Source: Pseudoalteromonas sp. R3
Lineage (GTDB): Bacteria; Pseudomonadota; Gammaproteobacteria; Enterobacterales; Alteromonadaceae
Length of the DNA stretch: 64,000 nt
NCBI RefSeq assembly: GCF_004014715.1
Contig: NZ_CP034834.1
Coordinates: 930,001-994,000 of the forward strand
Reading direction: 5' to 3'
A model generated the notes under the pieces. It worked only from the letters and a program-made list of their open reading frames with translations. It did no database searches and was not told where the DNA came from. Every line of letters begins with the position of its first letter. Position 1 is the stretch's first letter. Both the position numbers and the translations under genes were made by a program. Shown here in pieces: positions 9,259 through 18,094 of the stretch.

Positions 9259-10019
9259 GCCATGCCTCCCGAAAGGTCAAATCCGGTTAATTTTAAAAAC
9301 ACGTCGTTCAGGGTCGCCTTGCGCGGCTCTTTGATGACCGGCTCGGCAAAAGTGCGATGGATAATGTCCTGGGGTGAACCCGACTCGATAATGGTGCCCT
9401 TGTCGATGATCGCCAGGGTATCGCATAAAAACTCCACTTCATCCATATAATGAGAAGTCAGTATCAGGGTGACACCATCGGCTTTAAGCTTGTTGAGGAT
9501 CTCCCAGAACTCCTGGCGGCTGGTGGGATCCAGTCCGGTGGTGGGCTCATCAAGAAAGATGATCTCGGGTTTGCCAACCACAGCCATGGCCAAAAAGACC
9601 CGCTGACGTTGTCCGCCACTGAGCTCGCACAGCCAGTTGTTGCGCTGTGGTGTAAGGTTAAACTGCTCCAGCACCTCGTCGATGGCCTGATAGTCCGGGT
9701 AAAAGCTGGCGAACAACCTGACGGCTTCCACTACCTTCAGGCGCGCATACATCTCATTTTCCTGCAGCACACCGGCAATGCGACGGCGGAGTTTTTTCTC
9801 GTTGCCCTGCCATGGCATGCCAAACAGCTCTATGCTACCGGCGGAGGGCTTTTTCAGGCCCTGTAACATTTCCAGTGTGGTGGACTTGCCCGCCCCGTTA
9901 GGCCCGATAAAGCCAAAACACTGGCCGCGTTCAACCTCAAAGGATACGCCCGCAACAGCCGTTTTTTGTGTTCTGTCATAGACCTTTTTCAGATCTTTGA
10001 CGGCAATAACCTGTTCCAT
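9255..10019 (-). CDS. ABC transporter ATP-binding protein
   Basis: This 254-residue nucleotide-binding subunit has Walker A GPNGAGKS, signature LSGGQRQR, Walker B IIFLDEP and an H-loop TSHYMDE, in the order of a DrrA/CcmA-type exporter ATPase. The start lies 2 bases after the ketosynthase stop, with AAGGAG inside the end of that gene. Its last codons overlap the permease start by 4 bases (ATGA). In a cluster of this kind it most likely energises export of the finished lipopeptide or gives self-protection. The substrate is inferred from context only. Confidence 0.94.
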   Translation of the reverse strand: MEQVIAVKDLKKVYDRTQKTAVAGVSFEVERGQCFGFIGPNGAGKSTTLEMLQGLKKPSAGSIELFGMPWQGNEKKLRRRIAGVLQENEMYARLKVVEAVRLFASFYPDYQAIDEVLEQFNLTPQRNNWLCELSGGQRQRVFLAMAVVGKPEIIFLDEPTTGLDPTSRQEFWEILNKLKADGVTLILTSHYMDEVEFLCDTLAIIDKGTIIESGSPQDIIHRTFAEPVIKEPRKATLNDVFLKLTGFDLSGGMA

Positions 10020-10021
10020 CC

Positions 10022-12247
10022 TTAACTCCTTGGTGCCGATGCGACACTATGTAACACACAGCCATGCATTATCTGCTCGGCATTAACAGACACCACCAGC
10101 ACACGGCACAATGGTGCTTCGCTTTTCTGACTGGACATTTCATCAAGCCCCTGAATAAGCGCTTTTAAACCTTGACTTGCAATGCACAAATGATTGTCGA
10201 CCAACGGGGTGATACTTTGTGCTTGCGGGCATAATTCACTGAGCAGTTGCCGGACATGCTGTAACTCATGTTGGCGAGTTGCTGCAACGACCACATGGTC
10301 TACTTCTTCTAAGCTGACCATTTCGGGCAATCGCTTCCCTTGTGCTGCGCAAAGGGTAAAACACGCCACCACTTCGGCCAGTGGATGGGTATTTGCCGCG
10401 AGCCCGGATTCATTGACCATGACCAGTGCCGCGGCATTCGCTTGTTGGGTATTCGCTGCATCCACCGCCTGGGCTTGCCAGATCTGTTTACTGCTGTTGC
10501 TGCTGTCTTCGCCGGCCACCACCAGTGCCCGTTCAACTCTGTCGGCACGCAGGTCGTAAAAGGCCTGCCATAAGGCTTGCAAACCCTCGTTACCACAGTC
10601 GCTGAAGTTTGCTGCTGTACCACGGATCGTGTGGGCAATTGCCAGACTCCCCAAAGAGGCATTCAGTACGGTATCGGTAAACAGAGTGCTCTTGATATTG
10701 TTAGCCCCCAGCTTTGCCAGATCATCGTAGTTGCGCTCTTGTACTTCACTGCAACCCAATGCCGTGGCGAAATAGCCACCACAGCGAGTCGGGTCGTTTG
10801 TGTCACGCTCTAACCCACTGGCCGCCAGCGCAAACTCGGTAGCGCCAATGGCATATTGGGACAAGCAGCTCATTCGGCGTCGGTACAGGGCAGGGAAATG
10901 CGCCTTGAGACTAAAGCCGGCCTCGTCAAGCTCGGTACTCGTGGCTGTTTTGTCAGCCGTTGTGCGGATCTGGCTATCGATTCGGGTATGTGCCGCAATA
11001 AAAACGCGCTGGTGGGGTGCTGGTTTCTTTGGCGCGAGTGCAACCTCTCCACTGGCCAGCACTAAGCTGGTGTTATGACCTCCAAACGCCGAGTTGGTAC
11101 TGGCAAACCAGTCAACTTGTTGTTCTGCCAGGCGCTCTCGGATCAGAGCATATCCCTGACAATCTTCACGCACGTCGTTGACACCCAGAGTCGCTGGCAG
11201 ACAACCATGACGTTGTGCAGCCAGTACAGAGATTAGCTCCAGTGCACCAGCAGCGCCCAGAGCGTGGCCGAAATAGGATTTGGAACTCGACACCTGCGCT
11301 GTCATTGGCTGCTCACCATTGAGGGCTCTGCGGATCCCCTGTAACTCGGCGCCGTCATTGGCCGGTGTCCCGGTACCGTGGCTATTCACATAGTCTATCT
11401 GCGTGCCTGATATGCCCGCATCTGTCAGCGCCATACTGAGTGACCGCGATACGCCCCGGCCTTCTGGTTCTGGTGCTGTGGCATGATAGGCATCCAGACT
11501 GGAGCCGCTGCCGCGTAGCTGCGCAAGTATGTTTGCTGCGCGCTGCTGTGCAGCTTCTGCCGTTTCCATCACCACAAAACCTGCGCCTTCTCCCAGGCTC
11601 AATCCGGTATCTACACCATAGGGCGAACAGACGCCAGCAGAGACTGAGCGCAGCGAATGAAAACCGGCATACACCAGTCTGGCCAGCGAGTCGCTGCCTC
11701 CGGCGAGCACTATGTCGGCCTTGTTATCGCGTAATAATTCGCGGCCAAAGCTGATAGCGCTGCTACTGGCGGTACACGCCGAGGTAAAACAAAACAGTGG
11801 ACCGTTAAGGTTGAAATGACTGTGTACATTGGCGGCCTGACGATAAGCCGGGTATTGTTTGATTTTTTCGTTGTCTTGCTGCGCCATCCCTTCAAGCAAA
11901 ATGTCGGTACCGGAATTGGCATTCCCAAAACACAGCGCAACACGTTTATCGGCCAGCTTTTCAAGGCTTAACCCAGCATCTGCCAACGCTTGTTCCACTG
12001 CCGAAATGGCAAACAGCGTAGCAAAGTCGAACTGGTCAGCGAGTGCTTTACGGTTGCTTCTAAACTCGTTGAGTAAGGCGGCATGATGGCTTTCTAGTTG
12101 CATCTGAGCAAAATCTGCTTGCGCTTTGACGCCTGAATGTCCAGCAGCCATGCTGGCAAACAAGGTTTGGTTGTTGCCAATGGCAGATTCCAGGCCGTAG
12201 CCGGTGATCACCGCCATGACGTTGTCATTATGGTTATTGCTTTGCAT
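10022..12247 (-). CDS. Ketosynthase fused to a chain-length-factor-like domain
   Basis: This 741-residue protein has two thiolase-fold halves. The first (about 10-400) is an intact KS: active Cys158 in TSACTAS, His290 in NSHGTGTP and His328 in SYFGHALGAAG. The second (about 415-735) is a degenerate KS. Its expected Cys region reads FSDCGNEGLQAL, where the aligned cysteine position appears to be Gly with a Cys one place earlier, and the two histidine motifs are absent. This is the KS plus CLF arrangement of aryl-polyene-type iterative type II PKS, here as a single polypeptide. It would extend an aromatic starter with malonyl units. The start overlaps the ligase gene by 14 bases. No malonyl transferase is encoded nearby; presumably the fatty acid synthase enzyme is shared. 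Confidence 0.9.
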   Translation of the reverse strand: MQSNNHNDNVMAVITGYGLESAIGNNQTLFASMAAGHSGVKAQADFAQMQLESHHAALLNEFRSNRKALADQFDFATLFAISAVEQALADAGLSLEKLADKRVALCFGNANSGTDILLEGMAQQDNEKIKQYPAYRQAANVHSHFNLNGPLFCFTSACTASSSAISFGRELLRDNKADIVLAGGSDSLARLVYAGFHSLRSVSAGVCSPYGVDTGLSLGEGAGFVVMETAEAAQQRAANILAQLRGSGSSLDAYHATAPEPEGRGVSRSLSMALTDAGISGTQIDYVNSHGTGTPANDGAELQGIRRALNGEQPMTAQVSSSKSYFGHALGAAGALELISVLAAQRHGCLPATLGVNDVREDCQGYALIRERLAEQQVDWFASTNSAFGGHNTSLVLASGEVALAPKKPAPHQRVFIAAHTRIDSQIRTTADKTATSTELDEAGFSLKAHFPALYRRRMSCLSQYAIGATEFALAASGLERDTNDPTRCGGYFATALGCSEVQERNYDDLAKLGANNIKSTLFTDTVLNASLGSLAIAHTIRGTAANFSDCGNEGLQALWQAFYDLRADRVERALVVAGEDSSNSSKQIWQAQAVDAANTQQANAAALVMVNESGLAANTHPLAEVVACFTLCAAQGKRLPEMVSLEEVDHVVVAATRQHELQHVRQLLSELCPQAQSITPLVDNHLCIASQGLKALIQGLDEMSSQKSEAPLCRVLVVSVNAEQIMHGCVLHSVASAPRS

Positions 12248-13763
12248 GAGTTACTTCCAATAGTGAGCTAAGGGTCGTTTTTCCCATTTGATTGAGCGGA
12301 AAAGACGGTAGCAGGGCGATATTGGGTACAGGGTAGTCGCGAAAGGCGTCCCTGAGTGCCTGCTCGCACGGGGGCTGCTGGCTTTGGGTTTCGACAAAAG
12401 CCAGTAACTGTCCACCGCGTTTGTCATTGTCGTCTTCGACAAAAAACAGTTTTAATGGCGCCGTGCCAAAAAACACCTGCAAACGTTGTTTTGCCTCTTC
12501 CAGTGACAAACGTTTTCCTTTGTATTTAAAGACTTTGTCTTTGCGTCCCAAGTGACGTATGCGACCATCGCCGAGCAAGGCTATCCTATCCATCATGACG
12601 AACTCTGAGTGGTCGCTCAGCAGATAGGGTGAGCGCAATATGGCCGTTCCCTCGTCATCCAGTCGCAGTTGGACTTCGGAAAATAAAGTGAAGGTAGCGA
12701 TACTATCCTGGGCGATTGCCCGAAACCCGATCCCACCCGTTTCGGTACTACCAAGGACTTCAATACCACTCAATTGAGGGATTGTTTTCTGTAGCGTGGC
12801 AAATTCAGCTTCGCGCCTTGCACCGAAAGGTGCGCCAGAGCTGACCACCGCACTGCCCGAAGTGAGGTCTTCATGGGCCAGTAAATCCCAGACACTGGGG
12901 ACCAGGACATTCAACATGCTGAGCTCGCCACAGGGCGAGGCATCGATATATTGGGCGTCCTGATAGAAAACCGGCTTGTTTAATCGTATCGGTATCAACC
13001 AGGTCCAGATAAACCCATACATGTGCTGGGGACTGATCAGGGCATTGATGAGCGCATAGCCAGAAAGATCCAGGCTCTGACAAATCCCTTCAGCTTCGGA
13101 CCACATGCTGTGCAGTGATTTGAAAAACAAACTCGGCTTCCCGGTACTGCCTGAGGTGAGAAAACCCACTCTGGCGTTACCTAGCCGGTGCATCAGACTG
13201 GCATCTAATCCTGTGCAGTGTGGGGTGGCCGGTTCATCGCTATCGGTCCCGGCACACAATTGCTGCCAGCTCAGTCCGTCGTTACCACCAAGCACCGGTG
13301 TGCGGCCACTTAGTAGCAAACTGAAGACCGTTAGCATCTGCGCAATGGCATTTTGCTGTGCTACCTGCACTTCCTCTGTTTTACTCTGACGAGCTAACTC
13401 TGGGCTGAAACTGAGCACCCGATTGAGCAGGTCAACCAGCCCGGCTTCGTCATAATGGCAGCCATCGCTTGCCATAAAACGGTGTAAGTGCCGCTGCGTC
13501 GTCTGTGTTTGTCCCAGTTGTGAGATGATCAGAGTAGCCAGATCGGCAACGCAATTACGTAACGTATGGCGCTGCGGATAAAGCTTGATGCAGTAGTGGC
13601 GCTCGCAATCCGCGATAAGCTGCAACATATCAATAGAGTCTAGAAACAAAGGTGCACCAAGCAGATCGGCCTGATTATCCAGCTCTGCCAGCTCGCTTAC
13701 TTCTATTTCCAATGAGTGCTGCATCAGCACGCGGATCTGCGCGACAACTTGCTGATGTCTCAT
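12234..13763 (-). CDS. Acyl carrier domain fused to an AMP-forming acyl ligase
   Basis: This 509-residue protein starts with a carrier-like domain (residues 1-75, FLDSIDMLQL, putative phosphopantetheine Ser43). An adenylating enzyme follows: A3-like TSGSTGKPS near 208, STETGG near 345, and the hinge motif GRKDKVFKYKGKRLS near 415. It should activate the aromatic acid made by the ammonia-lyase (probably 4-coumarate) and load it on its own carrier or on the free ACP, giving the polyene starter. It lies 2 bases after the hot-dog gene and overlaps the KS gene by 14 bases. Ligases of this type in aryl-polyene clusters are usually separate from the carrier; the fusion is visible here, but whether Ser43 is modified is not known. 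Confidence 0.87.
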   Translation of the reverse strand: MRHQQVVAQIRVLMQHSLEIEVSELAELDNQADLLGAPLFLDSIDMLQLIADCERHYCIKLYPQRHTLRNCVADLATLIISQLGQTQTTQRHLHRFMASDGCHYDEAGLVDLLNRVLSFSPELARQSKTEEVQVAQQNAIAQMLTVFSLLLSGRTPVLGGNDGLSWQQLCAGTDSDEPATPHCTGLDASLMHRLGNARVGFLTSGSTGKPSLFFKSLHSMWSEAEGICQSLDLSGYALINALISPQHMYGFIWTWLIPIRLNKPVFYQDAQYIDASPCGELSMLNVLVPSVWDLLAHEDLTSGSAVVSSGAPFGARREAEFATLQKTIPQLSGIEVLGSTETGGIGFRAIAQDSIATFTLFSEVQLRLDDEGTAILRSPYLLSDHSEFVMMDRIALLGDGRIRHLGRKDKVFKYKGKRLSLEEAKQRLQVFFGTAPLKLFFVEDDNDKRGGQLLAFVETQSQQPPCEQALRDAFRDYPVPNIALLPSFPLNQMGKTTLSSLLEVTHAKQ

Positions 13764-13765
13764 AC

Positions 13766-14257
13766 CTAGGGCTCCTGTGCAGTTTCTGTGTTATCTAAGC
13801 TGCGTAAACGCTCGGCAAGCCGTTTTTTGCTTGCCGCTTTGGGCGGTAAAACCATGGCCTTACCATCACTGACCAATTCACCTCGCTGATTGTGCCAGCT
13901 GAGTGCTAATTCAACCTGGCGGGTGTCTGCGAATTTGGCACTGACTTCGGCTTTGGCAAAAATGGTGTCGCCGATATAAATAGGCGCGTGAAATCCTATC
14001 TCCATCGACAGCACCATAGAGCCAACCCCGGGCAGCTTCATGCCAATAACCGGTGCTATCATGGCGGGCGCCAATCCGGCATGTGCTATGCGTCCTTGCA
14101 AGCCGAAGGAGTGTGCAAACACCTCATCAACATGCACCGGATTGAAATCTCCCGTGATGCCCGCGAAGCTATACACATCCGTTTCGGCAATGGTCTTGCT
14201 GTGCCCGGCCTGCTCACCTATGGTCAGCTCTCTGAAGGTTTTACCTAGCGTGTACAC
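13766..14257 (-). CDS. MaoC-like hot-dog dehydratase/hydratase
   Basis: This 163-residue MaoC-family protein has the diagnostic segment GDFNPVHVDEVFA near residue 45, with Asp and His as in (R)-specific enoyl hydratases, followed by GRIAHAGL. I chose GTG 14257 because GAGG sits 8 bases upstream and it begins just after the ACP stop; an ATG at 14308 would overlap the ACP by 41 bases. It may act with the FabZ-like protein in dehydration, or set or move a double bond. The pairing of two hot-dog dehydratases in one polyene cluster is notable but not unique. The exact reaction is unknown. Confidence 0.85.
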   Translation of the reverse strand: MYTLGKTFRELTIGEQAGHSKTIAETDVYSFAGITGDFNPVHVDEVFAHSFGLQGRIAHAGLAPAMIAPVIGMKLPGVGSMVLSMEIGFHAPIYIGDTIFAKAEVSAKFADTRQVELALSWHNQRGELVSDGKAMVLPPKAASKKRLAERLRSLDNTETAQEP

Positions 14258-14267
14258 AATGACGACC

Positions 14268-14540
14268 TCAGGCTCTGGCTTCTTCGCTGACAAATTGTGC
14301 CAGGGCATTGATTGATGCCATTTTTTCCTTGATCACTTCATTGCCGTAGTTACTAAACTTCATGCCATACTTTTTCTCGATTGAGACCACAAGCTCAAGC
14401 ACTTCAATACTGTCCAGTTCCAGGCCGTCGCTTACCAGTCCCTGTTCGTCGTCCAGTTCGTCGATGGAATCCACCACCTCCAGGTTATCTACGATGATGT
14501 CCTGTTTGATAAAAGTTCTGATCTGGTCGAAATCAGCCAT
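14268..14540 (-). CDS. Acyl carrier protein
   Basis: This 90-residue acidic protein has the phosphopantetheine attachment motif LELDSIEVLEL (Ser44), as in fatty-acid/aryl-polyene ACPs. The ATG at 14540 is preceded by AAGGAG and gives the normal ACP length; a frame running to 14615 would overlap the ammonia-lyase gene. It lies 19 bases after the ammonia-lyase and before the MaoC-like gene. It is expected to carry the growing aryl-polyene chain for the KS-CLF, reductase and dehydratases and present it to the NRPS. Confidence 0.93.
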   Translation of the reverse strand: MADFDQIRTFIKQDIIVDNLEVVDSIDELDDEQGLVSDGLELDSIEVLELVVSIEKKYGMKFSNYGNEVIKEKMASINALAQFVSEEARA

Positions 14541-14559
14541 GTGAAAACTCCTTATTTTA

Positions 14560-16194
14560 TTAGTTATGTAATTGATATTCCGGGAACAGCTTCTTAACCA
14601 TATTGTCGATGTCACGGTCCATCGGGCGGTCCTGGATCACTGGGGTGAAGTAGTCGCGTAGTTGCTCAAAGAAACGCATGGATTCAGTATTGAGCTTGTC
14701 AGCACTACCGTCTTTATCGAGTACGTAAAAGGCCTGGCGGATTGCCATGGCGTGAATGGCTATCACAGGTTTCACCAAAGAGAGAATGTGTTTTAAGTCG
14801 CGGGCCGCAATAGTACCCATGCTGACGATATCCTGGTTAAGTGCTTCGGTGGTGCGTGAGAATACGCTCATCGGTGACGCATTCTTCAGCGCTTCAGCGG
14901 TCAGTGCCGAGGCGGTGATTTGTACAGCCTTAAAGCCATGGTTGATCCAGGATTCATCCCCTAAGTCGTCAATGGCGACCAGGTTGTTTGGGATCCCGCC
15001 GTTTAGTCTGTCATCAACTAAAATGCCCAACTCGCGCTCCAAAAGGGCGGCGAGGTTAGCCAGCTGTGGTTTTAGAGCGTCGCAGACAGCAGCAACATGC
15101 CCACCATAAAAGTGTCCGGCGTTGAGGATCAGATCTTTTTGGTTGTCGAACAACGGGTTGTCATTTACAGAGTTAATCTCAGTGGTGATCACCCGTTTGG
15201 CCCAGTCAAGCGTATCCAGCAGTGGCCCTATGACCTGAGGAGAGCAACGAATGGAGTAGCTGTCCTGTAATCTGAATTGCTCTTTTTTTCCTGCCCCAAA
15301 TTCATCGTCACTGCGCAGGCGGCGCCCCAGACGTTGCTCCGGGTTTGATAAGCGTTCGTAGATCATCGCAGCGCATTTGATCTGGCCCGGATGTGGCTTG
15401 AGGTTATGGACCTGAGGGTGAAAAGGCGAAGCACGACCGTCAATCAGCTCAACAAACAGCGCAACTTGTTTACAGCTTAGTTCGATAGCGCGTTCTATTT
15501 CCAAAAATGACATGACGGCAATACCACACATCACCGATGTACCATTCATGATGGCTAACCCTTCTTTGGGCTTAAGGCGATATGGGGTGATATCTAACTC
15601 AGCAAATACCTCACTGGTAGGGCGGATCTCTCCACGATAATAGACGTGACGCTTACCGGCCAGTGCAGCACCTATGTATGACAATGGCGTTAAATCGCCA
15701 CTTGCACCAACCGACCCCATAGCCGGGATTGCTGGGAAAATTCGGTGATTTAACAAACATTCCATTTGTTTCAGCAGCTCCCAACTTACGCCAGAAAAGC
15801 CTTTGGCATTACAGTTGAGGCGGATCAGTAAGGTCGCTGCACAGATTTGTTCAGGCAGGTAATCCCCGACACCACATCCATGGTAGGCGATTAAGTTTTC
15901 TTGTAGACTGGCGGCAAGTTCGGGCGATATACGGTTGCTGGCAGAGTTGCCAAATCCAGTAGTAACACCATATATATCTTCACGATTTTCTATTTTATCA
16001 TCAAGATATTCGCGATTTTCTCTAATGATCTTTTCTAATGCGGTATTCAAAGATATATCCACATTAGGATTAGTTACAAAAGAACCTACGTCATCGATAA
16101 GTAATTCATAATCCCCTCCAATTTCAAGAGTTAGATGGTCTGAATTTCTGCTCGTTGATTTTGATACCAAGTCTTTGTCAAATATGTTTTCCAT
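14560..16194 (-). CDS. MIO-type aromatic amino acid ammonia-lyase, probably tyrosine ammonia-lyase
   Basis: This 544-residue member of the histidine/phenylalanine/tyrosine ammonia-lyase family has the A-S-G triad (164-166, GSVGASGDLTPL) that cyclises to the MIO cofactor, catalytic Tyr75 in YGVTTGFG, and QDSYSIRCSPQV downstream. The substrate-selectivity pair aligns as Tyr104-His105 (NLIAYHGCG), neither the HL of classical TAL nor the SH of HAL. As first gene of an aryl-polyene operon it most likely turns L-tyrosine into 4-coumarate for the starter unit; an aminomutase activity giving a beta-amino acid cannot be excluded. The first about 75 codons are AT-richer than the rest. It has no adjacent hut genes, which argues against histidine catabolism. 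Confidence 0.93.
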   Translation of the reverse strand: MENIFDKDLVSKSTSRNSDHLTLEIGGDYELLIDDVGSFVTNPNVDISLNTALEKIIRENREYLDDKIENREDIYGVTTGFGNSASNRISPELAASLQENLIAYHGCGVGDYLPEQICAATLLIRLNCNAKGFSGVSWELLKQMECLLNHRIFPAIPAMGSVGASGDLTPLSYIGAALAGKRHVYYRGEIRPTSEVFAELDITPYRLKPKEGLAIMNGTSVMCGIAVMSFLEIERAIELSCKQVALFVELIDGRASPFHPQVHNLKPHPGQIKCAAMIYERLSNPEQRLGRRLRSDDEFGAGKKEQFRLQDSYSIRCSPQVIGPLLDTLDWAKRVITTEINSVNDNPLFDNQKDLILNAGHFYGGHVAAVCDALKPQLANLAALLERELGILVDDRLNGGIPNNLVAIDDLGDESWINHGFKAVQITASALTAEALKNASPMSVFSRTTEALNQDIVSMGTIAARDLKHILSLVKPVIAIHAMAIRQAFYVLDKDGSADKLNTESMRFFEQLRDYFTPVIQDRPMDRDIDNMVKKLFPEYQLHN

Positions 16195-16386
16195 AGTTTA
16201 TACGCCAATATAATTATTAAGATTACCCATGATGCCTGCTTTATCTGATAAATCCGTTTTCAGGTTTTATGCACGCCGAAATAAACTCTCCTTATTAAAA
16301 AGAGAGGTTGTTTAACTAAAGGGGTGTTTTAAGACGCTTCCTTTTCTTTTACCAATTACTCAAAATACGATAATTCAAAGTTTTAT
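16195..16386 (-). promoter_or_regulatory. Upstream region of the aryl-polyene/NRPS operon
   Basis: About 190 AT-rich bases separate the ammonia-lyase start from the terminator of the upstream gene. Since all genes from 16194 to 1 are co-directional and mostly overlapping, the main promoter of the operon is expected here. I could not fix a convincing -35/-10 pair by eye. Confidence 0.4.
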
Positions 16387-16413
16387 TTAAAAGCGCCCAC
16401 TCATGTGGACGCT
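16387..16413 (-). terminator. Terminator after the GIN-domain gene
   Basis: On the minus strand AGCGTCCAC and GTGGGCGCT pair (one G-T wobble) across an ATGA loop and are followed by TTTT. It lies 12 bases past the stop of the GIN-domain gene and insulates the biosynthetic operon from it. Confidence 0.65.
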
Positions 16414-16424
16414 AAAAAAGCGAC

Positions 16425-17084
16425 TTATTGACAAAGGTCAGTGCGGATTGAGCTTGCAAAGCTCTGACTGACATTGTATTGAGTCGTTGCGCCAAGGTGC
16501 AGGCTAGTGCCGAAAGACATGTAACCAGATACCTGATTGGCGTGACATAGTTCGGCGTGGCTGCCGAATTCCAGGCTGAGATCGACACTGTCAACGACAA
16601 AGTTGCCGTCTCTGGCTGTGAAGTTACCACCCTGAAGCAAAGCCAGGTTCAAACGCTCAGTTTGACCTGCGAGGCTAATGTCGGTGCCAACCGTACCTGT
16701 AACTGAAACTTGAGACGAATTCACTGCGCAGGATGCAACATCCAGCTTTACGCCAACATAGTTTTCAAAGTTTGAGATAGGTTGATTGGTGTAGATGGCA
16801 AGTGATAAGCGGTTGTCTTTGTTCCACCATTCACGCTCGCTATAAGCTTCGTTGCTGACTCTGAGTTCACCGTTTTGAGATGTCAGTTCAAGCACATCAA
16901 GTACATGACTTTGTGCTGTCGCTACTACCTTTGGCTCGTTACCACAGTAAACGGTTGCTTCGATGCCTTTTTTCAGGTTGAGTTGATCGAACGCCGCTAC
17001 ATTGAATGATTCTTCAGCAGAATGTGCTAAAGAAGCACCCAGTACGCCTGTCGCTAATATCAGGCCATTTATTGCCGTTTTCAT
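16425..17084 (-). CDS. Secreted GIN-domain (DUF2807) protein
   Basis: This 219-residue protein has a signal peptide ending at about residue 22 (LAHSA). The DUF2807/GIN pattern follows: FDQLNLKKGIEATVYCG, a strand-rich body, and repeated beta-solenoid-like segments with D/G turns. The family is called a putative autotransporter adhesin head domain and forms a right-handed beta-helix; its biochemical role is not known. Paired cysteines (CGNE, ASCAV, ELCHA, DLCQ) suggest disulphides in the periplasm or outside. It is a single gene with its own terminator, and a palindrome TTGCATGCAA lies 140 bases upstream. Confidence 0.85.
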   Translation of the reverse strand: MKTAINGLILATGVLGASLAHSAEESFNVAAFDQLNLKKGIEATVYCGNEPKVVATAQSHVLDVLELTSQNGELRVSNEAYSEREWWNKDNRLSLAIYTNQPISNFENYVGVKLDVASCAVNSSQVSVTGTVGTDISLAGQTERLNLALLQGGNFTARDGNFVVDSVDLSLEFGSHAELCHANQVSGYMSFGTSLHLGATTQYNVSQSFASSIRTDLCQ

Positions 17085-17223
17085 TTAAAACTCCGTCTAT
17101 GAGTAATAAAAAATTAAATCCGTTTATTTGACTTAAACAATAAATTATTACTATCTGAACAACAGATACAGCGTAATATACAACATACAGCAAAACCAAA
17201 TAAATATATAAATATCCAATTTA

Positions 17224-17233
17224 TTGCATGCAA
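17224..17233. promoter_or_regulatory. TTGCATGCAA palindrome upstream of the GIN-domain gene
   Basis: A perfect 10-base palindrome 140 bases upstream of the GIN-gene start. The same core lies inside the 18-base palindrome in front of the TonB receptor at 31778. Possible operator; the regulator is unknown. Confidence 0.35.
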
Positions 17234-17750
17234 AAAACAACACAACATTCCAAGGAATTAAATAACGCGTTGTGTCGGCGAACATATTACCCATAAAAAA
17301 TACAGGGTCAAGCCATTGCTTAACAAAGCTTTAACTGGTTTGAAGCAAGGAATTAGCGAATGATAACGATAAAAAATTAAAAAACAATTACAAAAACGGT
17401 ATTTTGATTAGCCCGCAACACTGGATTAAAATCCAATATTGGTTAAACGGCAATAATACCATTTCCAGTAGAGTAAAAGCTTTATTTTTAGTTGGGAGGT
17501 TATACTGAGTTGAACTTGTGTGCTATTTAGCGACAAATGTCGGGTAGTTGTGTAAAAAACGTCCCTAAAATGAATTGTTCCAAATGACACTGTTCAGTAG
17601 CGCACAAGTGCTGAAATTTCCTTGCGGTTGCCAGACCCATTTCTATCGCTGCACTATGCACAATAAAAAAACGAAGCAAAAAAAGAGAAAAAAATTTCGC
17701 AGGCGTGTGAATTAAGTTACTCAGCCAGCATAAAAAGGTCGTGATAAAGA

Positions 17751-17777
17751 ACGCTCCCCCCGGTTGGGGGGGAGCGT
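17751..17777. other. Strong inverted repeat
   Basis: ACGCTCCCCCC and GGGGGGAGCGT form an 11-bp stem around a 4-5 base loop. No clear T-tract follows on either strand, and no gene ends close by, so a terminator role is uncertain. Confidence 0.5.
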
Positions 17778-17845
17778 CATTGGTATGGCCAGGAACAGAT
17801 TGGTGACTTAGATTCAAAATACCTCAAACTGTAATTTATTGTTTA

Positions 17846-18094
17846 CTAAAAATGGCAATGTATCGATACTGAAATTGTCGAGAAACCCCGAAAAAACGCA
17901 AACATGGCGGGTAACACAGCAGTTTCCTCGTAGGGAACATATACAGTGAAGTGGTTAGAAAATGGGTAAATAACTGATTTTGGTAAATCCAATTGGTAAC
18001 GTTGACTTTCATGTTCATCAGCCTCGCTCTTTTTTGGCCAGCAGGCATTGACGTAAACCACATTATGCGCCAGCAGTGTTCGTTTAAATTGCAT
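17846..18094 (-). CDS. Doubtful 82-residue hypothetical protein
   Basis: An ATG at 18094 opens an 82-codon frame with fairly coding-like codon choice, but there is no clear ribosome-binding site and no recognised motif. It stands alone in a long non-coding stretch. It may be an orphan gene, part of a decayed gene, or chance. Confidence 0.2.
   Translation of the reverse strand: MQFKRTLLAHNVVYVNACWPKKSEADEHESQRYQLDLPKSVIYPFSNHFTVYVPYEETAVLPAMFAFFRGFSTISVSIHCHF

Noticed and set aside
17527..17817. A 96-codon minus-strand frame
   Set aside because: It passes through a strong hairpin, has a low-complexity composition and no ribosome-binding site or family match.
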